From positions 1 through 48,155 of the forward strand of contig JAFQSU010000071.1 in NCBI GenBank assembly GCA_017409405.1: a stretch of 48,155 nucleotides of DNA. Reading direction: 5' to 3'. Shown in pieces: positions 15,051 to 24,663 of the stretch. The position numbers and the translations under genes were made by a program. The DNA is from Oscillospiraceae bacterium. Lineage in GTDB: Bacteria; Bacillota; Clostridia; Oscillospirales; JAAYXM01. Below the pieces are notes generated by a model. That model saw only the letters and a list, made by a program, of their open reading frames with translations, did no database searches and was not told where the DNA came from. The number at the start of each line of letters is the position of its first letter. The first letter of the stretch is position 1.

Positions 15051-17960
15051 TTACAGTGTGATTGTAAGACTTGCACCGTTTTCAACGGAGTATGTATATC
15101 CCTTTTCTTTGTTATCACGATCGACAAAGCCCGTTATGAATGTACGGTCTCCCACACACAACCGCATCTTTCCGTCGCAGTTTTCCGCATCAATTATCTC
15201 ATAAAATGCATTTGGCTCATAATCTGTTTTTATATCAACAAATCTACCGCGAAGTGATGCGGCATCAACAGCTTCATCAAGCTCTGCCATGATATAATTC
15301 TCTGCGCCGAGCTCCTGCGTGAAGGTGCACACCCTGCCTGTAACTGTTCGGCTTCCGTAGTTTGCGCTGTATATCTGCTGACCGTTTTTATTAAAGCTTC
15401 GTACATTCAAAAATCCGTAAAGCTTTTCTCCGCAGAGTTCAAAGGCAGCTTCGCTTCGGTTGACAACCACATAGTCGCACCTTCCGTTCTTATGCTTTAT
15501 GCACAGTGCGCTCACAATGTCGTCAGCCCGTACAAGCTCACACCCAAGGATAAAACTCTCATCCTCATACGGTTCGATAACAGATACAAAGTCCCCTGCG
15601 ACTCCACTTTTTTTCGCAACAAGATATGTCATTTCACGAGGATTTCCTGCATGCGCCTGTGGCGGAACGCCTTTACAGAGTGCCGCTCCGTCAATCTCCG
15701 ACAGCATGTGAATTTTAAGGTGTACGTTTCTCTCATTTTTCCATACATTCCAATTATCCACACACTTCCAGTCAACCGTAAAGCCATCCGCTTTTCCGCA
15801 TCTCCTTACATCGGTGAGGTAGTTGAATCCGTCGTACCATTTTTTAGTGTATTCCGCATCGGCATAAGGAACGTCCTCGCCGGCATATGTACCGCCGCTT
15901 TGCGGAATGAATCGGGCGCCTTCCGCAACAACTTCGTTTCCTATCGCATGATAGCTTATGTGACGTTCTCCCTCTCCTACTCGGAACAAATCAACAAGAT
16001 ACCTGCTTTTCCCGTCGATATCAACCGTTATTACAGTACGTCTGAAATCACGGTTGTAGAGTCTCGGAGCCTCTGCCTCTATCACCGATACCTTGCCGTC
16101 GGTGTAGTAATGATTTGCCCGTCCCCCTGCTATAGCATTGATACAATCAGGAAAATCCTGATAGTCTATTTCTTTTTCAAATGGCTTTTCCTGTCGCACC
16201 GTTACCGTATTATGTGACAACGCATTTGATGACCAACGGTAGCGTTCCGGATTTTTATCCTTAAAGCTCGGCTCTCCAAGGTCGGGCATAAGGTCAATCC
16301 CAAAGCCGTGGAGATAGAGATTCATCGTATCACGGTGTCCGTGACCACGGTTTGAGCCAAAGTATATTCCGTTGCTTTCTGCCTCCTTCCCCTCCGGATG
16401 CGATTCAATCATTGAAAGTCCAAAGCAGGGAAAGCATCTGCTTTCAGAGCGAAACTCTCTTTTTGCAGTTTTTCGGATAAGCGCATCTGCCGTGCCGCAG
16501 TCAAGATACCAATCGGTACAAATAGGGGCGTCGCCGCACACCTTGACAAGAAGCTCTGCTATGCGCGGAGAACGTGTTGCAAGGAAAAACTTCACCTGCT
16601 CATCAGGAGTTATCCGTATTTCCGGTTTTCCGCAACCTGAAATATCCGCAAGGCGTAAGGTGAAATTATCTGCAGTTATGTAATTTACTACCATATTGCC
16701 GAGCTTTCTGAAGTTTATATGCTCGTACAGGTCATATTTCGGATGACCCTTGAGTATCTCTGCAACCTGAATAAAGCCAAGTGTCCACATGGCGTTGTAG
16801 CTCGGCGAAACCTCGCCTGCAAAGCCGTCACGGTTCATCTCCGAAAGCATCATTGTTTCAAGGTCATAATGCAGAGGATGGTCTCGCACGCGGTCAATAT
16901 ACTTAAACAAGAATTCGGCGTATTCATCAAACAAGTCATCACGCCCGAGCACCTTCGCCGTTTTTAAAAGCATCTCATGCGGAAAACCCGGGTTGCAATG
17001 AAGCGTGTAGTTGCGAAGGTCCGGATATACCTGCAAAAGCATTTTTTCTTCTATCTCTCTGCATATCTCCTCTCCGCTTTGCGGAGCTTCTCCGATATAT
17101 CTTACAGTTTCTTCTCTCAGATATGCCGCAAAATCATCATCAAGGCAGGGCTTTAACATATCGTACCACTCAACAGCCTCATTCATCAGCTCAACATCCC
17201 AGATGCAGCCTCCCATCCGTCCGAGCTTTGTATGTCCGTGAGCCAGCTTATACCCGTCCTCCCAACGGCATTCACGCGCATCAAGGGTAGGATATATAAG
17301 CGCCATACGATAATACATTGCAGCAGCAGGATAACCGTATTTCTTATCACCCGTTATCATATATGCCTCGGCAAGTGTTTTTATCGCCATTGTTCCCAAA
17401 GCACTCGACTCCGGCTTCTCTATCGGCCAGAGGCAGTGCAGTACATAATACGGAATAAAGGTATAGCGGAAAGTCTGAGGGTCACTCGCATCAGCAAGCC
17501 AGCCGTGACCGTCATCGACGGCATATCCCTCTCCCTTTTCCGGGTACAGTTCATTTACAAGAAGTGAACGGTCTGCCCTCTCATAGGAAAACAAGCCATG
17601 CTCGTCAAGTCCGCTTTCATAGAACTTGCCGAAATCGTTTGACGGATATATATTCCCGCAGTTCGGACATTTCACCTTCCACGGTGCATTCTTATAATCC
17701 ATTATCCAGCTCCAACGTCCGTGCCGCATTGTTTCCGGTCCGCAGTTCGGACATCCGTGCTCCTGATTAACATCAAAGCTACGCAAAATCTCCTGTGGCG
17801 TTATGCTTGCAACAAGCTGTCTTGTGCCGATGCTGAGATAATTATCGGCTGCAGAGATAATCCTTTCACTCTTTTCCCTTGCCCATTTGAAATTTTCTAT
17901 GTTCCTTTTAACATTTCCGAGCTTGTCTTCAGTGAAAAATGTTCTCTCACTCATATCCAT
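15051..17960 (-). CDS. Heparinase II/III-family protein (putative polysaccharide lyase)
   Basis: The 969-residue protein has no signal peptide that I can see. An N-terminal zinc-ribbon-like segment carries C70/C73 and C98/C101 (two CPNC motifs). An all-alpha toroid follows at about 150-500. The heparinase II/III beta-sandwich motif comes next, with GHGHRDTMN near residue 540 and SHNTVTV near 585, where the family has its catalytic His. These lyases cleave uronic-acid polysaccharides; substrate and even activity are unproven here. The missing signal peptide points to an intracellular role on imported oligosaccharides. Its ATG shares a base with the stop of the upstream gene (TAATG). No transporter or glycosidase is nearby. 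Confidence 0.8.
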   Translation of the reverse strand: MDMSERTFFTEDKLGNVKRNIENFKWAREKSERIISAADNYLSIGTRQLVASITPQEILRSFDVNQEHGCPNCGPETMRHGRWSWIMDYKNAPWKVKCPNCGNIYPSNDFGKFYESGLDEHGLFSYERADRSLLVNELYPEKGEGYAVDDGHGWLADASDPQTFRYTFIPYYVLHCLWPIEKPESSALGTMAIKTLAEAYMITGDKKYGYPAAAMYYRMALIYPTLDARECRWEDGYKLAHGHTKLGRMGGCIWDVELMNEAVEWYDMLKPCLDDDFAAYLREETVRYIGEAPQSGEEICREIEEKMLLQVYPDLRNYTLHCNPGFPHEMLLKTAKVLGRDDLFDEYAEFLFKYIDRVRDHPLHYDLETMMLSEMNRDGFAGEVSPSYNAMWTLGFIQVAEILKGHPKYDLYEHINFRKLGNMVVNYITADNFTLRLADISGCGKPEIRITPDEQVKFFLATRSPRIAELLVKVCGDAPICTDWYLDCGTADALIRKTAKREFRSESRCFPCFGLSMIESHPEGKEAESNGIYFGSNRGHGHRDTMNLYLHGFGIDLMPDLGEPSFKDKNPERYRWSSNALSHNTVTVRQEKPFEKEIDYQDFPDCINAIAGGRANHYYTDGKVSVIEAEAPRLYNRDFRRTVITVDIDGKSRYLVDLFRVGEGERHISYHAIGNEVVAEGARFIPQSGGTYAGEDVPYADAEYTKKWYDGFNYLTDVRRCGKADGFTVDWKCVDNWNVWKNERNVHLKIHMLSEIDGAALCKGVPPQAHAGNPREMTYLVAKKSGVAGDFVSVIEPYEDESFILGCELVRADDIVSALCIKHKNGRCDYVVVNRSEAAFELCGEKLYGFLNVRSFNKNGQQIYSANYGSRTVTGRVCTFTQELGAENYIMAELDEAVDAASLRGRFVDIKTDYEPNAFYEIIDAENCDGKMRLCVGDRTFITGFVDRDNKEKGYTYSVENGASLTITL

Positions 17961-18475
17961 TACCCTTTCTTTACTGCCATGAAGAAATTTATGTTCCGAA
18001 TCGGTTCAAATTCAATGTCGCATGTGTTGTAGCGCTGAAGAAACCGGGCCTGTATTTCGTCTGCCATTATATATTCGTAAATAAGAAAACCGCAGTCTGA
18101 CAAAATCTTTTCCATCTGTTCAAACGGAGTTGCATCCGGAAGGTCGAAAACCATACAGCTTCCCTCTTTGAATATTCTTGCGAAGGCAGATATAATGCCC
18201 TGAAGCTTAAGTATCGGCATATAATACGAAATACCGAGCATATTGCAGAAGCAAACCTCGTCTTTTGCAAAGCCTCGCACCTCAAGCTGGGATATCTGAG
18301 CATTTGTTGACAAAAACACTTTGGAATGGCGCATACCCTCTGCATCGGAAAGCTTAAAAGGCGCAAGGTGGGTATCAAAATCAACGTATTGCCTTGCGCC
18401 AAGCTGTTTTGCATTGCGAAGTGCGGGGTCTGCAAAGTCTGCACGCGCAAGTGTTTCCATAAGAATATTCGACAT
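17960..18475 (-). CDS. Methyltransferase-like remnant (leucine carboxyl methyltransferase-like)
   Basis: The 171 residues start at ATG 18475; GTG at 18484 is in the AGGTGA site. The segment LGARQYVDFDTHLAPFKL resembles the region before and over motif I of the LCM/PPM1 family, where GAGLDTR is expected. The glycines are absent. The region around SCMVFDLPDA resembles the later strand motif. About 80 N-terminal residues of a normal family member are missing. It may be a short non-catalytic relative or a binding partner of the coupled heparinase-like protein. I am unsure of the family. The pair probably forms one transcript. Confidence 0.5.
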   Translation of the reverse strand: MSNILMETLARADFADPALRNAKQLGARQYVDFDTHLAPFKLSDAEGMRHSKVFLSTNAQISQLEVRGFAKDEVCFCNMLGISYYMPILKLQGIISAFARIFKEGSCMVFDLPDATPFEQMEKILSDCGFLIYEYIMADEIQARFLQRYNTCDIEFEPIRNINFFMAVKKG

Positions 18476-18533
18476 AATTATCACCTATTATCTAATACCA
18501 CAATTTACTGCAAATTACAAGACTTGACATTTT

Positions 18534-18560
18534 AAAAGCAGTCCTTATCAGACTGCTTTT
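18534..18560 (-). terminator. Rho-independent terminator after gltX
   Basis: The perfect ten-base arms AAAAGCAGTC/GACTGCTTTT enclose a seven-base loop. It starts a few bases after the gltX stop. The tail is AT-rich on both strands. Confidence 0.75.
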
Positions 18561-18563
18561 AAA

Positions 18564-20042
18564 TTATTTCGATAATTTTTTTATTGCCGCATCAATTCTT
18601 GCAAGGCTTTCTTCCTTGCCTAAAATGTGACAGAACTCAACACCGCCGCCCGGAGTAACCTGTTTTCCGGAAAGAGCTGTGCGAAGCGGCCAGAGAACAA
18701 AACCGTTTTTGAGTTCACGGTCGGCAATGTAAGAGAACAGTGCATCGTGGATATTGTCAAATGTCCAGTCATTTATGCCTTCAATAACCGGACGGAGCTC
18801 CGTAAGCGTTACAAGCGCAGTTTCGGCGTTTGTCTTCATTTTCTTGTGGAAGTACATCTCGCTGTCATATTCCGGAACTGCATCAAAGAAATCAACCTGC
18901 TCCGGTATATCGGCAAGACGCTCACAGCGCTGTTGGAGAAGCGGAGCAATAAGGTCGGGGTTGATATCCGGATTTTTTACACCCTGTCTGATGTACGGAC
19001 GTGCAACCTCTGCAAATGCTTCGGGAGTCATCGCTCTGATATACTCTGCGTTTATATACTTTAGCTTTGCAACGTCAAATATGGCAGGAGATTTTGAAAT
19101 GCCTCGGAGTTCAAAAATATCCACAAGCTCGGAGAGTGAAAAGATTTCCTGCTCTCCGCCCGGACTCCAGCCGAGAAGGGTAACGTAGTTAACTACTGCA
19201 TCCTTGAGATATCCTTCGTTTATAAGATCCTCATATGACGGGTCTCCGTTACGCTTGGAAAGCTTCTGAGTTGCATTCTTCATAACGGGAGAGCAGTGAA
19301 CATATGTAGGAATCTCCCAACCGAAAGCCTCATACAGAAGATTGTATTTCGGTGCAGATGAAAGATACTCTGAGCCGCGGACAACGTGAGTTATACCCAT
19401 GAGGTGGTCGTCAATGACATTTGCAAAGTTATATGTCGGAAAACCGTCTGACTTTATAAGCACCTGATCGTCGAGATCCTCATTCGGAACGGTGATATCA
19501 CCGTAAACCACATCAGAAAATGTTGTTTCTCCGCTTTCGGGCATCTTCTGGCGAATGACATACGGAACGCCTGCATCAAGACGTGCCTGAATTTCTTCAG
19601 GCGAAAGTCTTGAGCATCTTCCGTCATATTTTGTCGGTGATTCTCCGTCCTTTTCCTCATGGTCTGTCTTTTCGCAGAAGCAACGGTATGCAGCGCCACG
19701 TTCTATCAGAAGCTCCGCATACTGCTTGTACATACCCATGCGCTCGCTCTGGATATACGGACCTACCGGACCGCCTATATCAGGGCCTTCATCGTAGTTA
19801 AGTCCTGTTTCACGGAGCGTACGGTAGATAAGGTCTGTAGCCCCCTCAACAAGGCGCCCCTGATCGGTATCTTCGATTCGAAGAATAAAATCACCGCCAT
19901 GATGCTTTGCAATCATATAGGTATAAAGAGCCGTACGAAGGTTTCCTATATGCATGTATCCCGTGGGACTCGGTGCAAAACGGGTTCTTACCCTTCCCTT
20001 CGGGATGCGTGCCTCTGCCTCCTCAAAAAATTTCATATCCAT
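18564..20042 (-). CDS. gltX: Glutamate--tRNA ligase
   Basis: It charges tRNA-Glu (492 residues). The class I motifs are HIGN at 31-34 and KLSKR at 260-264. The N-terminal Rossmann catalytic domain contains [13 protein letters not shown]; an all-helical anticodon domain occupies the last third. I chose ATG at 20042, eight bases after GAGG. The in-frame ATG at 20078 lies inside the end of glnS and lacks a site. The gap to glnS is 17 bases, so the two synthetases are one operon. With glnS present, this enzyme need not misacylate tRNA-Gln, though that cannot be decided here. Confidence 0.95.
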   Translation of the reverse strand: MDMKFFEEAEARIPKGRVRTRFAPSPTGYMHIGNLRTALYTYMIAKHHGGDFILRIEDTDQGRLVEGATDLIYRTLRETGLNYDEGPDIGGPVGPYIQSERMGMYKQYAELLIERGAAYRCFCEKTDHEEKDGESPTKYDGRCSRLSPEEIQARLDAGVPYVIRQKMPESGETTFSDVVYGDITVPNEDLDDQVLIKSDGFPTYNFANVIDDHLMGITHVVRGSEYLSSAPKYNLLYEAFGWEIPTYVHCSPVMKNATQKLSKRNGDPSYEDLINEGYLKDAVVNYVTLLGWSPGGEQEIFSLSELVDIFELRGISKSPAIFDVAKLKYINAEYIRAMTPEAFAEVARPYIRQGVKNPDINPDLIAPLLQQRCERLADIPEQVDFFDAVPEYDSEMYFHKKMKTNAETALVTLTELRPVIEGINDWTFDNIHDALFSYIADRELKNGFVLWPLRTALSGKQVTPGGGVEFCHILGKEESLARIDAAIKKLSK

Positions 20043-20059
20043 TTTCTTTACCTCAGTCT

Positions 20060-21733
20060 TTATTTTTTCTTTGCCCATGAATCCTTAAGCGAAACCGTTC
20101 TGTTGAATACCGGCAAGGCATCTGTCGAAAGCTTCTTGTCACGGCAGAAATATCCGTTTCGGAGGAACTGATAGTGTCCGTCGCCGATATTGTCGTTTAT
20201 CGCAGCTTCACACTTACAGCCCGTAAGAATCTCAAGAGAATCGGGGTTTATATTGTCGGTAAACGCACCACCCTCGGGGAACTCTCCCGGATTTTCCGCA
20301 TTGAAGAGGTTTTCGTAAAGGCGAACCTCTGCATCGACAGCATCGCTTGCCGATACCCAGTGGATAGTACCCTTAACCTTACGCTTGTCCGGAGTGTCTC
20401 CTCCACGGGATTCGGGGTCGTATTCTGCATGAATAACCGTGACGTTTCCGTCAGCATCCGTTTCAAAGCTCTTGCAGGTTACATAGTATGCGTATTTAAG
20501 ACGAACCTCATTGCCGGGGAACATTCTGAAATATCCCTTAACAGGCTCTTCCATGAAGTCTTCACGTTCAATATAAAGCTCACGGGAGAATGTAACCTTG
20601 TGCGTTCCGCTATTCTCGTCAGTCGGGTTGTTCTGAGCATCAAAGGTTTCAGTCTGCCCTTCCGGATAGTTGTCAATAACGAGCTTTATCGGACGAAGAA
20701 CCACCATCATACGCATTGCGTTTTCGTTGAGGTCTTCTCTTATACAATGTTCAAGAAAGCCGTAGTCAACAGTGTTATACGCCTTGGAAACGCCTATTCT
20801 TTCGCAGAAGTTGCGAATTGAGCGAGGCGTGTAGCCGCGGCGACGAAGCCCCGAAAGCGTCGGCATACGCGGATCATCCCATCCGTCAACATACTTTTCC
20901 TCAACAAGCTGACGGAGATAGCGTTTTGACATAACGGTGTTTGTAACGTTCAGACGTGAAAACTCTATCTGACGCGGAGGATTTTCAAAGCCAATTTCGC
21001 GTACTACCCAATCATAAAGCGGTCTGTGGTTTTCAAACTCTATTGAGCAGAGTGAGTGGGTAATTCCCTCAAGAGCATCCTGAATCGGATGTGCATAGTC
21101 ATAGAGAGGATAAATACACCATTTATTCCCCTGTCTGTGATGCTCTGTGTGCAATATTCTGTAAATGGCAGGGTCACGCATGTTCATATTCGGAGATGCC
21201 ATGTCGATCTTGGCACGAAGAGTATGGCTTCCATCTTCAAATTCTCCGTTTTTCATGCGCTCGAAAAGGTCGAGATTTTCTTCAACCGAGCGGTCGCGGT
21301 AAGGGCTGTTCTTTCCGGGTTCGGTAAGCGTGCCGCGATATTCACGCATCTCATCTGCAGAAAGGTCGCAGACATATGCTTTTCCCTTTTTGATAAGCTC
21401 TACCGCAAACTCGTAGCACTTATCGAAATAATCTGAGCCGTAAAAAATGCCGCCGTTGGGCTCGGCACCGAGCCAGCGAAGATCCTCTTCTATCGAGCGA
21501 ACATACTCATCATCCTCACGGACGGGGTTTGTGTCGTCATAGCGAAGATTGAAAAGCCCGTCGTATTTCTGAGCAACGCCTGCACTTATCCATATAGCCT
21601 TTGCGCTTCCTATATGCAAATACCCATTCGGTTCAGGCGGAAAGCGCGTGTGTATTTTCTTTATCCCCTTTTCGGCAATATCTTCATTTATTGCCTCATG
21701 AATAAAATTGGTGGGGTTTGTGTTGACATCCAT
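20060..21733 (-). CDS. glnS: Glutamine--tRNA ligase
   Basis: It charges tRNA-Gln directly (557 residues). It has HIGS at 40-43 within [17 protein letters not shown], and the KMSKS-equivalent [10 protein letters not shown] near residue 270. The C-terminal half has the beta-barrel anticodon-binding domains, with [10 protein letters not shown] near residue 455. The ATG at 21733 is preceded by GGAGGT. Direct glutaminylation is not universal in Firmicutes, many of which use GatCAB, so the gene was probably acquired by an ancestor of this lineage. Confidence 0.95.
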   Translation of the reverse strand: MDVNTNPTNFIHEAINEDIAEKGIKKIHTRFPPEPNGYLHIGSAKAIWISAGVAQKYDGLFNLRYDDTNPVREDDEYVRSIEEDLRWLGAEPNGGIFYGSDYFDKCYEFAVELIKKGKAYVCDLSADEMREYRGTLTEPGKNSPYRDRSVEENLDLFERMKNGEFEDGSHTLRAKIDMASPNMNMRDPAIYRILHTEHHRQGNKWCIYPLYDYAHPIQDALEGITHSLCSIEFENHRPLYDWVVREIGFENPPRQIEFSRLNVTNTVMSKRYLRQLVEEKYVDGWDDPRMPTLSGLRRRGYTPRSIRNFCERIGVSKAYNTVDYGFLEHCIREDLNENAMRMMVVLRPIKLVIDNYPEGQTETFDAQNNPTDENSGTHKVTFSRELYIEREDFMEEPVKGYFRMFPGNEVRLKYAYYVTCKSFETDADGNVTVIHAEYDPESRGGDTPDKRKVKGTIHWVSASDAVDAEVRLYENLFNAENPGEFPEGGAFTDNINPDSLEILTGCKCEAAINDNIGDGHYQFLRNGYFCRDKKLSTDALPVFNRTVSLKDSWAKKK

Positions 21734-21787
21734 CTTGTGAAACTACCTCCGATTATGCTTTTATTTAAAATGCTTATTATTTACTAT

Positions 21788-21815
21788 GTTATATTCTACC
21801 ACACATCGGGTTCAA
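21788..21815 (-). promoter_or_regulatory. Sigma-A promoter of glnS-gltX
   Basis: The minus strand has -35 TTGAAC (21815-21810), a 16-base spacer and -10 TATAAC (21793-21788), about 50 bases before glnS. No T-box specifier structure is seen in the short leader. Confidence 0.55.
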
Positions 21816-21918
21816 TACTCAATAGTTTACTTGAAAATATATAAAAGTTTTTTGTACTTGCCGATATGCAAATCTACACACACTCTCTCATAAGATGTTT
21901 TGTAAAGGGGCGATGCTT

Positions 21919-22359
21919 ATGCCGTTTTCTGACAGAGAGCTTCTTGCAAGGCTTATAGAATGCGAAGCCGGCGGTGAGGGTGATACAGGCATGCAGGCGG
22001 TTGCGAGCGTAGTTATGAACAGGGTCTATGCACCGGACGGAGAATATGCAAGGGTCGGACAGCAGAACATCCGCAATATTATATTTCAACCCGGACAGTT
22101 TGAATGTGCAACCGACTATTATAACAACAGATATAATCCGCAAAACATATACAACATGAATCCTGAGCAAATACATTATGATATAGCAGACTGGGCAATA
22201 GCCGGAAACCGTCTTCCTCCTCTCGGTACGGCACTCTGGTTTTTTAATCCGTTTTCCGAGAATTGCCGTCAGAATTTCCCAAGTGATGTCGGCGTTTTTG
22301 CAGTCAGAATAGGCAAGCATTGTTTTTACAATCCGACAGAGCTGTATTCCGAAACTTAA
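21919..22359 (+). CDS. cwlJ: CwlJ/SleB-type cell wall hydrolase (spore germination)
   Basis: The 146-residue protein consists of one Hydrolase_2 domain. The catalytic Glu is in LIECEAGGEG near the start, followed by MQAVASVVMNRV and, later, GTALWFFNP. It has no signal peptide and no SleB-type peptidoglycan-binding repeat, as in CwlJ, which is made in the mother cell and held in the coat. The start ATG at 21919 is eight bases after AAAGGGG; an ATG at 21913 is too close to it. It is followed after 13 bases by a gerQ-like gene, and GerQ is the protein CwlJ needs for coat retention. The family is clear; the CwlJ assignment rests on architecture and neighbour. Confidence 0.85.
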   Translation: MPFSDRELLARLIECEAGGEGDTGMQAVASVVMNRVYAPDGEYARVGQQNIRNIIFQPGQFECATDYYNNRYNPQNIYNMNPEQIHYDIADWAIAGNRLPPLGTALWFFNPFSENCRQNFPSDVGVFAVRIGKHCFYNPTELYSET

Positions 22360-22372
22360 AAGGAGTGTTTTT

Positions 22373-22681
22373 ATGGATTCACCAAACAGATTCAACTTCT
22401 CAGCGCCGATACCGCGCAACGATTTTCACGAACAGGGCATCGTTGAGACACAGGCGATGATGCTTTCCGAGCAGCTGCAAACCTCAATCGGATATTATGT
22501 GAGCTGTGATTTTCTTATAGGTACTCAGATTATTGAAACGCGCGACGGAATTCTCGCCAAGGTCGGCACAAACTTTCTCACGCTTTATCAGCCGAATCTT
22601 GAGCGCTACATCGTCTGTGACCTTTATGCACTTAAATTCATCACAATCTATAACAGCACAAGTGTTCCGAGTCTGAGATAA
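22373..22681 (+). CDS. gerQ: GerQ-like spore coat protein
   Basis: The 102 residues include a C-terminal region (about 38-96) with GYYVSCDFLIGTQ, TRDGILAKVGTNFLTLY and CDLYALKFIT. These match the conserved GerQ/YwdL core as I recall it. The B. subtilis protein is about 180 residues, and the Gln/Pro-rich N-terminal half used there for coat cross-linking is short here. It has an AGGAG site eight bases before ATG. It is in a two-gene operon with cwlJ; both are needed for lysis of the spore cortex when germination is triggered by calcium dipicolinate. Confidence 0.8.
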   Translation: MDSPNRFNFSAPIPRNDFHEQGIVETQAMMLSEQLQTSIGYYVSCDFLIGTQIIETRDGILAKVGTNFLTLYQPNLERYIVCDLYALKFITIYNSTSVPSLR

Positions 22682-22719
22682 AAAATCAGCTGCGACTAAA
22701 AAGTCGCAGCTGATTTTTT
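22681..22719. terminator. Bidirectional terminator between gerQ and the Na/Pi cotransporter
   Basis: A perfect palindrome of about 17-bp stem and AAAA loop is flanked by A and T runs on both sides. It overlaps the stop codons of both convergent genes. Confidence 0.9.
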
Positions 22720-24475
22720 ATCTGGGCAATACATATTTTTCGTTGTATTTGTTGAAATCGACCGCAAAGTCTCCGCTCATGGAAGTTTTTACCTCGTTAA
22801 GATATCCGTGAGTATCAAGCTGGTCTTTGCGAATCTGTATTATGCAGACAGCTATATTTGAGCAGTGGTCAGAAACCCTTTCACAGTTGGTAAGAACATC
22901 AGAAAGGATAAAGCCGAGTTCTATCGTACAGTTGCCGTCCTTAAGCCTTTCTATGTGACGTGCCTTTATTTCGCTTCCAAGACTGTCTATAACCTGTTCA
23001 AGCGGTTCAACGTGAGCTGCGAGAGCTTTGTCATCATTCTTGAATGCATCCATTGATATATCAAGAATTTCCTCGACCGCCTTTGCAAGAACATTTATAT
23101 CCTTCTTTGCTTCATCAGAGAAGCTGACGCCCTTTTCTTCCATCTCGCGTGCAGTTTTTAAAAGGTTTACCGCATGGTCACCTATACGCTCAAAGTCCCC
23201 TATCGTATAAAGAAGTCTTGAAATTTCACGGCTCTCATCCTCAGAAATGCCAAGTCCCGAAAGCTTTACAAGGTATGTGCCGAGCTTGTCCTCATATGTG
23301 TCTATAAGACCTTCGGCATCCTCAAGCTCAGAAGCTCGCTTTTCCGAGAAATCCCACAGAAGCTCGCAAGCTTCGCAGAATGTCTTTTTCGAAAGCTGTG
23401 CCATTTCTGCCGCAATTCCCTTACAGCGCTCAATAGCAAAGCTCGGTGTGTTGAGCAGTCGCTCGTCAAGGAAGTTTGTAGTATCCTCGCTGACTGTATC
23501 CGGAACGGAAATAGTTGCAAGATGCCCGAGCTGTTTTGAGAACGGAAGAAGAATGAAGGTCGAGAAAATATTGAACGCCGAATGGAGAATCGCAATGTCC
23601 ACAACATTCATTGACATGTTTTTGAATTCAAACTTGAATATGAGATCAAGTCCGTAGAATAAAATGAAGACGATAATAACGCCGATTACGTTAAAGTAGA
23701 GGTGAACAAGAGCTGCACGGCGTGCATTTTTCTTTGCACCGATGCACGAAATAAGGGTAGTCGTACAGGAGCCGATGTTCTGACCGAGAATCATGGGTAC
23801 CGCAAATCCGTATGTAATATTTCCTGCAACCGACATCGCCTGCATGATACCCATTGAAGCGGACGAGCTTTGCAAAAGTGTTGTGAGAAGAAAGCCAACG
23901 AGCATGCCGAGAAACGGATTGGTAAACATCAGAAGAAACTCTTCAAAGCCCGGAAGACTTGTAATGGGCTCCATCGCATCAATCATTGTATTCATGCCGA
24001 CCATAAGAATGCCAAACCCGACAAGAATAGAACCGACATCACGCTTCTTGCTTCGTTTTGACAGCATAATCATTGCAATTCCAACAAAAGCAAAGAGCGG
24101 TGCAAAGTTTGAGGGCTTGAGCATCTGAACAAAAAAGCTGTCGCCCTGAATACCGGTAAGGCTCAGAATCCATGCAGTAGCCGTGGTACCGATGTTGGCA
24201 CCCATAATAATGCCAATCGCCTGAGCAAGCTTCATAATGCCGGAATTTACAAAACCGACAACCATTACGGTAGTAGCCGCCGAAGACTGGATAATCGCAG
24301 TGACAACCGCTCCCAAAAGAACCCCTTTTATTGTCTTGTCAGACAGTCTCTCGAGAATGCCTTCAAGCTTTGAGCCGGAAACTCGTTCAAGCCCGGAACC
24401 CATAACCTTCATTCCGTACAGAAACAGGGCAATGCCACCCATAAGCTCAAAAATCGTAAAAATGTTAATACCCAA
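22718..24475 (-). CDS. Na+/phosphate cotransporter family protein with PhoU-like domain
   Basis: The 585-residue protein belongs to the NptA/YjbB (SLC34-related) family. Its membrane part (about 1-320) has two inverted repeats, each with the QSS motif (QSSAATT near residue 64; QSSSASM near 200). The cytoplasmic C-terminal part (about 340-560) is helical and PhoU-like, with RLLYTIGDFERIGDHAVNL. The start codon is TTG at 24475, seven bases after GAGGAG. It probably moves phosphate with sodium; some relatives work mainly in export. It is a single-gene transcript with its own promoter and terminator. Confidence 0.9.
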   Translation of the reverse strand: MGINIFTIFELMGGIALFLYGMKVMGSGLERVSGSKLEGILERLSDKTIKGVLLGAVVTAIIQSSAATTVMVVGFVNSGIMKLAQAIGIIMGANIGTTATAWILSLTGIQGDSFFVQMLKPSNFAPLFAFVGIAMIMLSKRSKKRDVGSILVGFGILMVGMNTMIDAMEPITSLPGFEEFLLMFTNPFLGMLVGFLLTTLLQSSSASMGIMQAMSVAGNITYGFAVPMILGQNIGSCTTTLISCIGAKKNARRAALVHLYFNVIGVIIVFILFYGLDLIFKFEFKNMSMNVVDIAILHSAFNIFSTFILLPFSKQLGHLATISVPDTVSEDTTNFLDERLLNTPSFAIERCKGIAAEMAQLSKKTFCEACELLWDFSEKRASELEDAEGLIDTYEDKLGTYLVKLSGLGISEDESREISRLLYTIGDFERIGDHAVNLLKTAREMEEKGVSFSDEAKKDINVLAKAVEEILDISMDAFKNDDKALAAHVEPLEQVIDSLGSEIKARHIERLKDGNCTIELGFILSDVLTNCERVSDHCSNIAVCIIQIRKDQLDTHGYLNEVKTSMSGDFAVDFNKYNEKYVLPR

Positions 24476-24550
24476 TTTAATTCTCCTCTCTCTCCATAAG
24501 GGTATGCGGACACTCGTCCTTTCGTGTCAATATCAAACTTCAGCAATTAT

Positions 24551-24579
24551 ATCATATCACATTTTACGACATTCTTCAA
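24551..24579 (-). promoter_or_regulatory. Probable sigma-A promoter of the Na/Pi cotransporter gene
   Basis: The minus strand has -35 TTGAAG (24579-24574), a 17-base spacer and -10 TATGAT (24556-24551); a TATAAT follows five bases later. A small hairpin GACAC...GTGTC lies in the leader. No convincing promoter was found on the plus strand for the gene at 24664. Confidence 0.5.
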
Positions 24580-24663
24580 TGCTTTGTTCTGTTTCTTTTT
24601 TGTTTATTTTTTAAAAAAACTGTGCATAATCCGTATATCAGTTTAAATTGCGGAGGAATACTT

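Noticed and set aside
15492-16217. 241-codon plus-strand open frame inside the heparinase gene
   Set aside because: It is antisense to a well-supported gene, has no ribosome binding site and no recognisable domain.
18500-18530. Sigma-A promoter for the methyltransferase-like gene
   Set aside because: TTGTAA and TATTAG at 17 bases are only four-of-six matches; too weak to list.
21846-21918. Sigma-E or sigma-K promoter before cwlJ
   Set aside because: CATAAGAT resembles a -10, but no -35 stands at the right distance.
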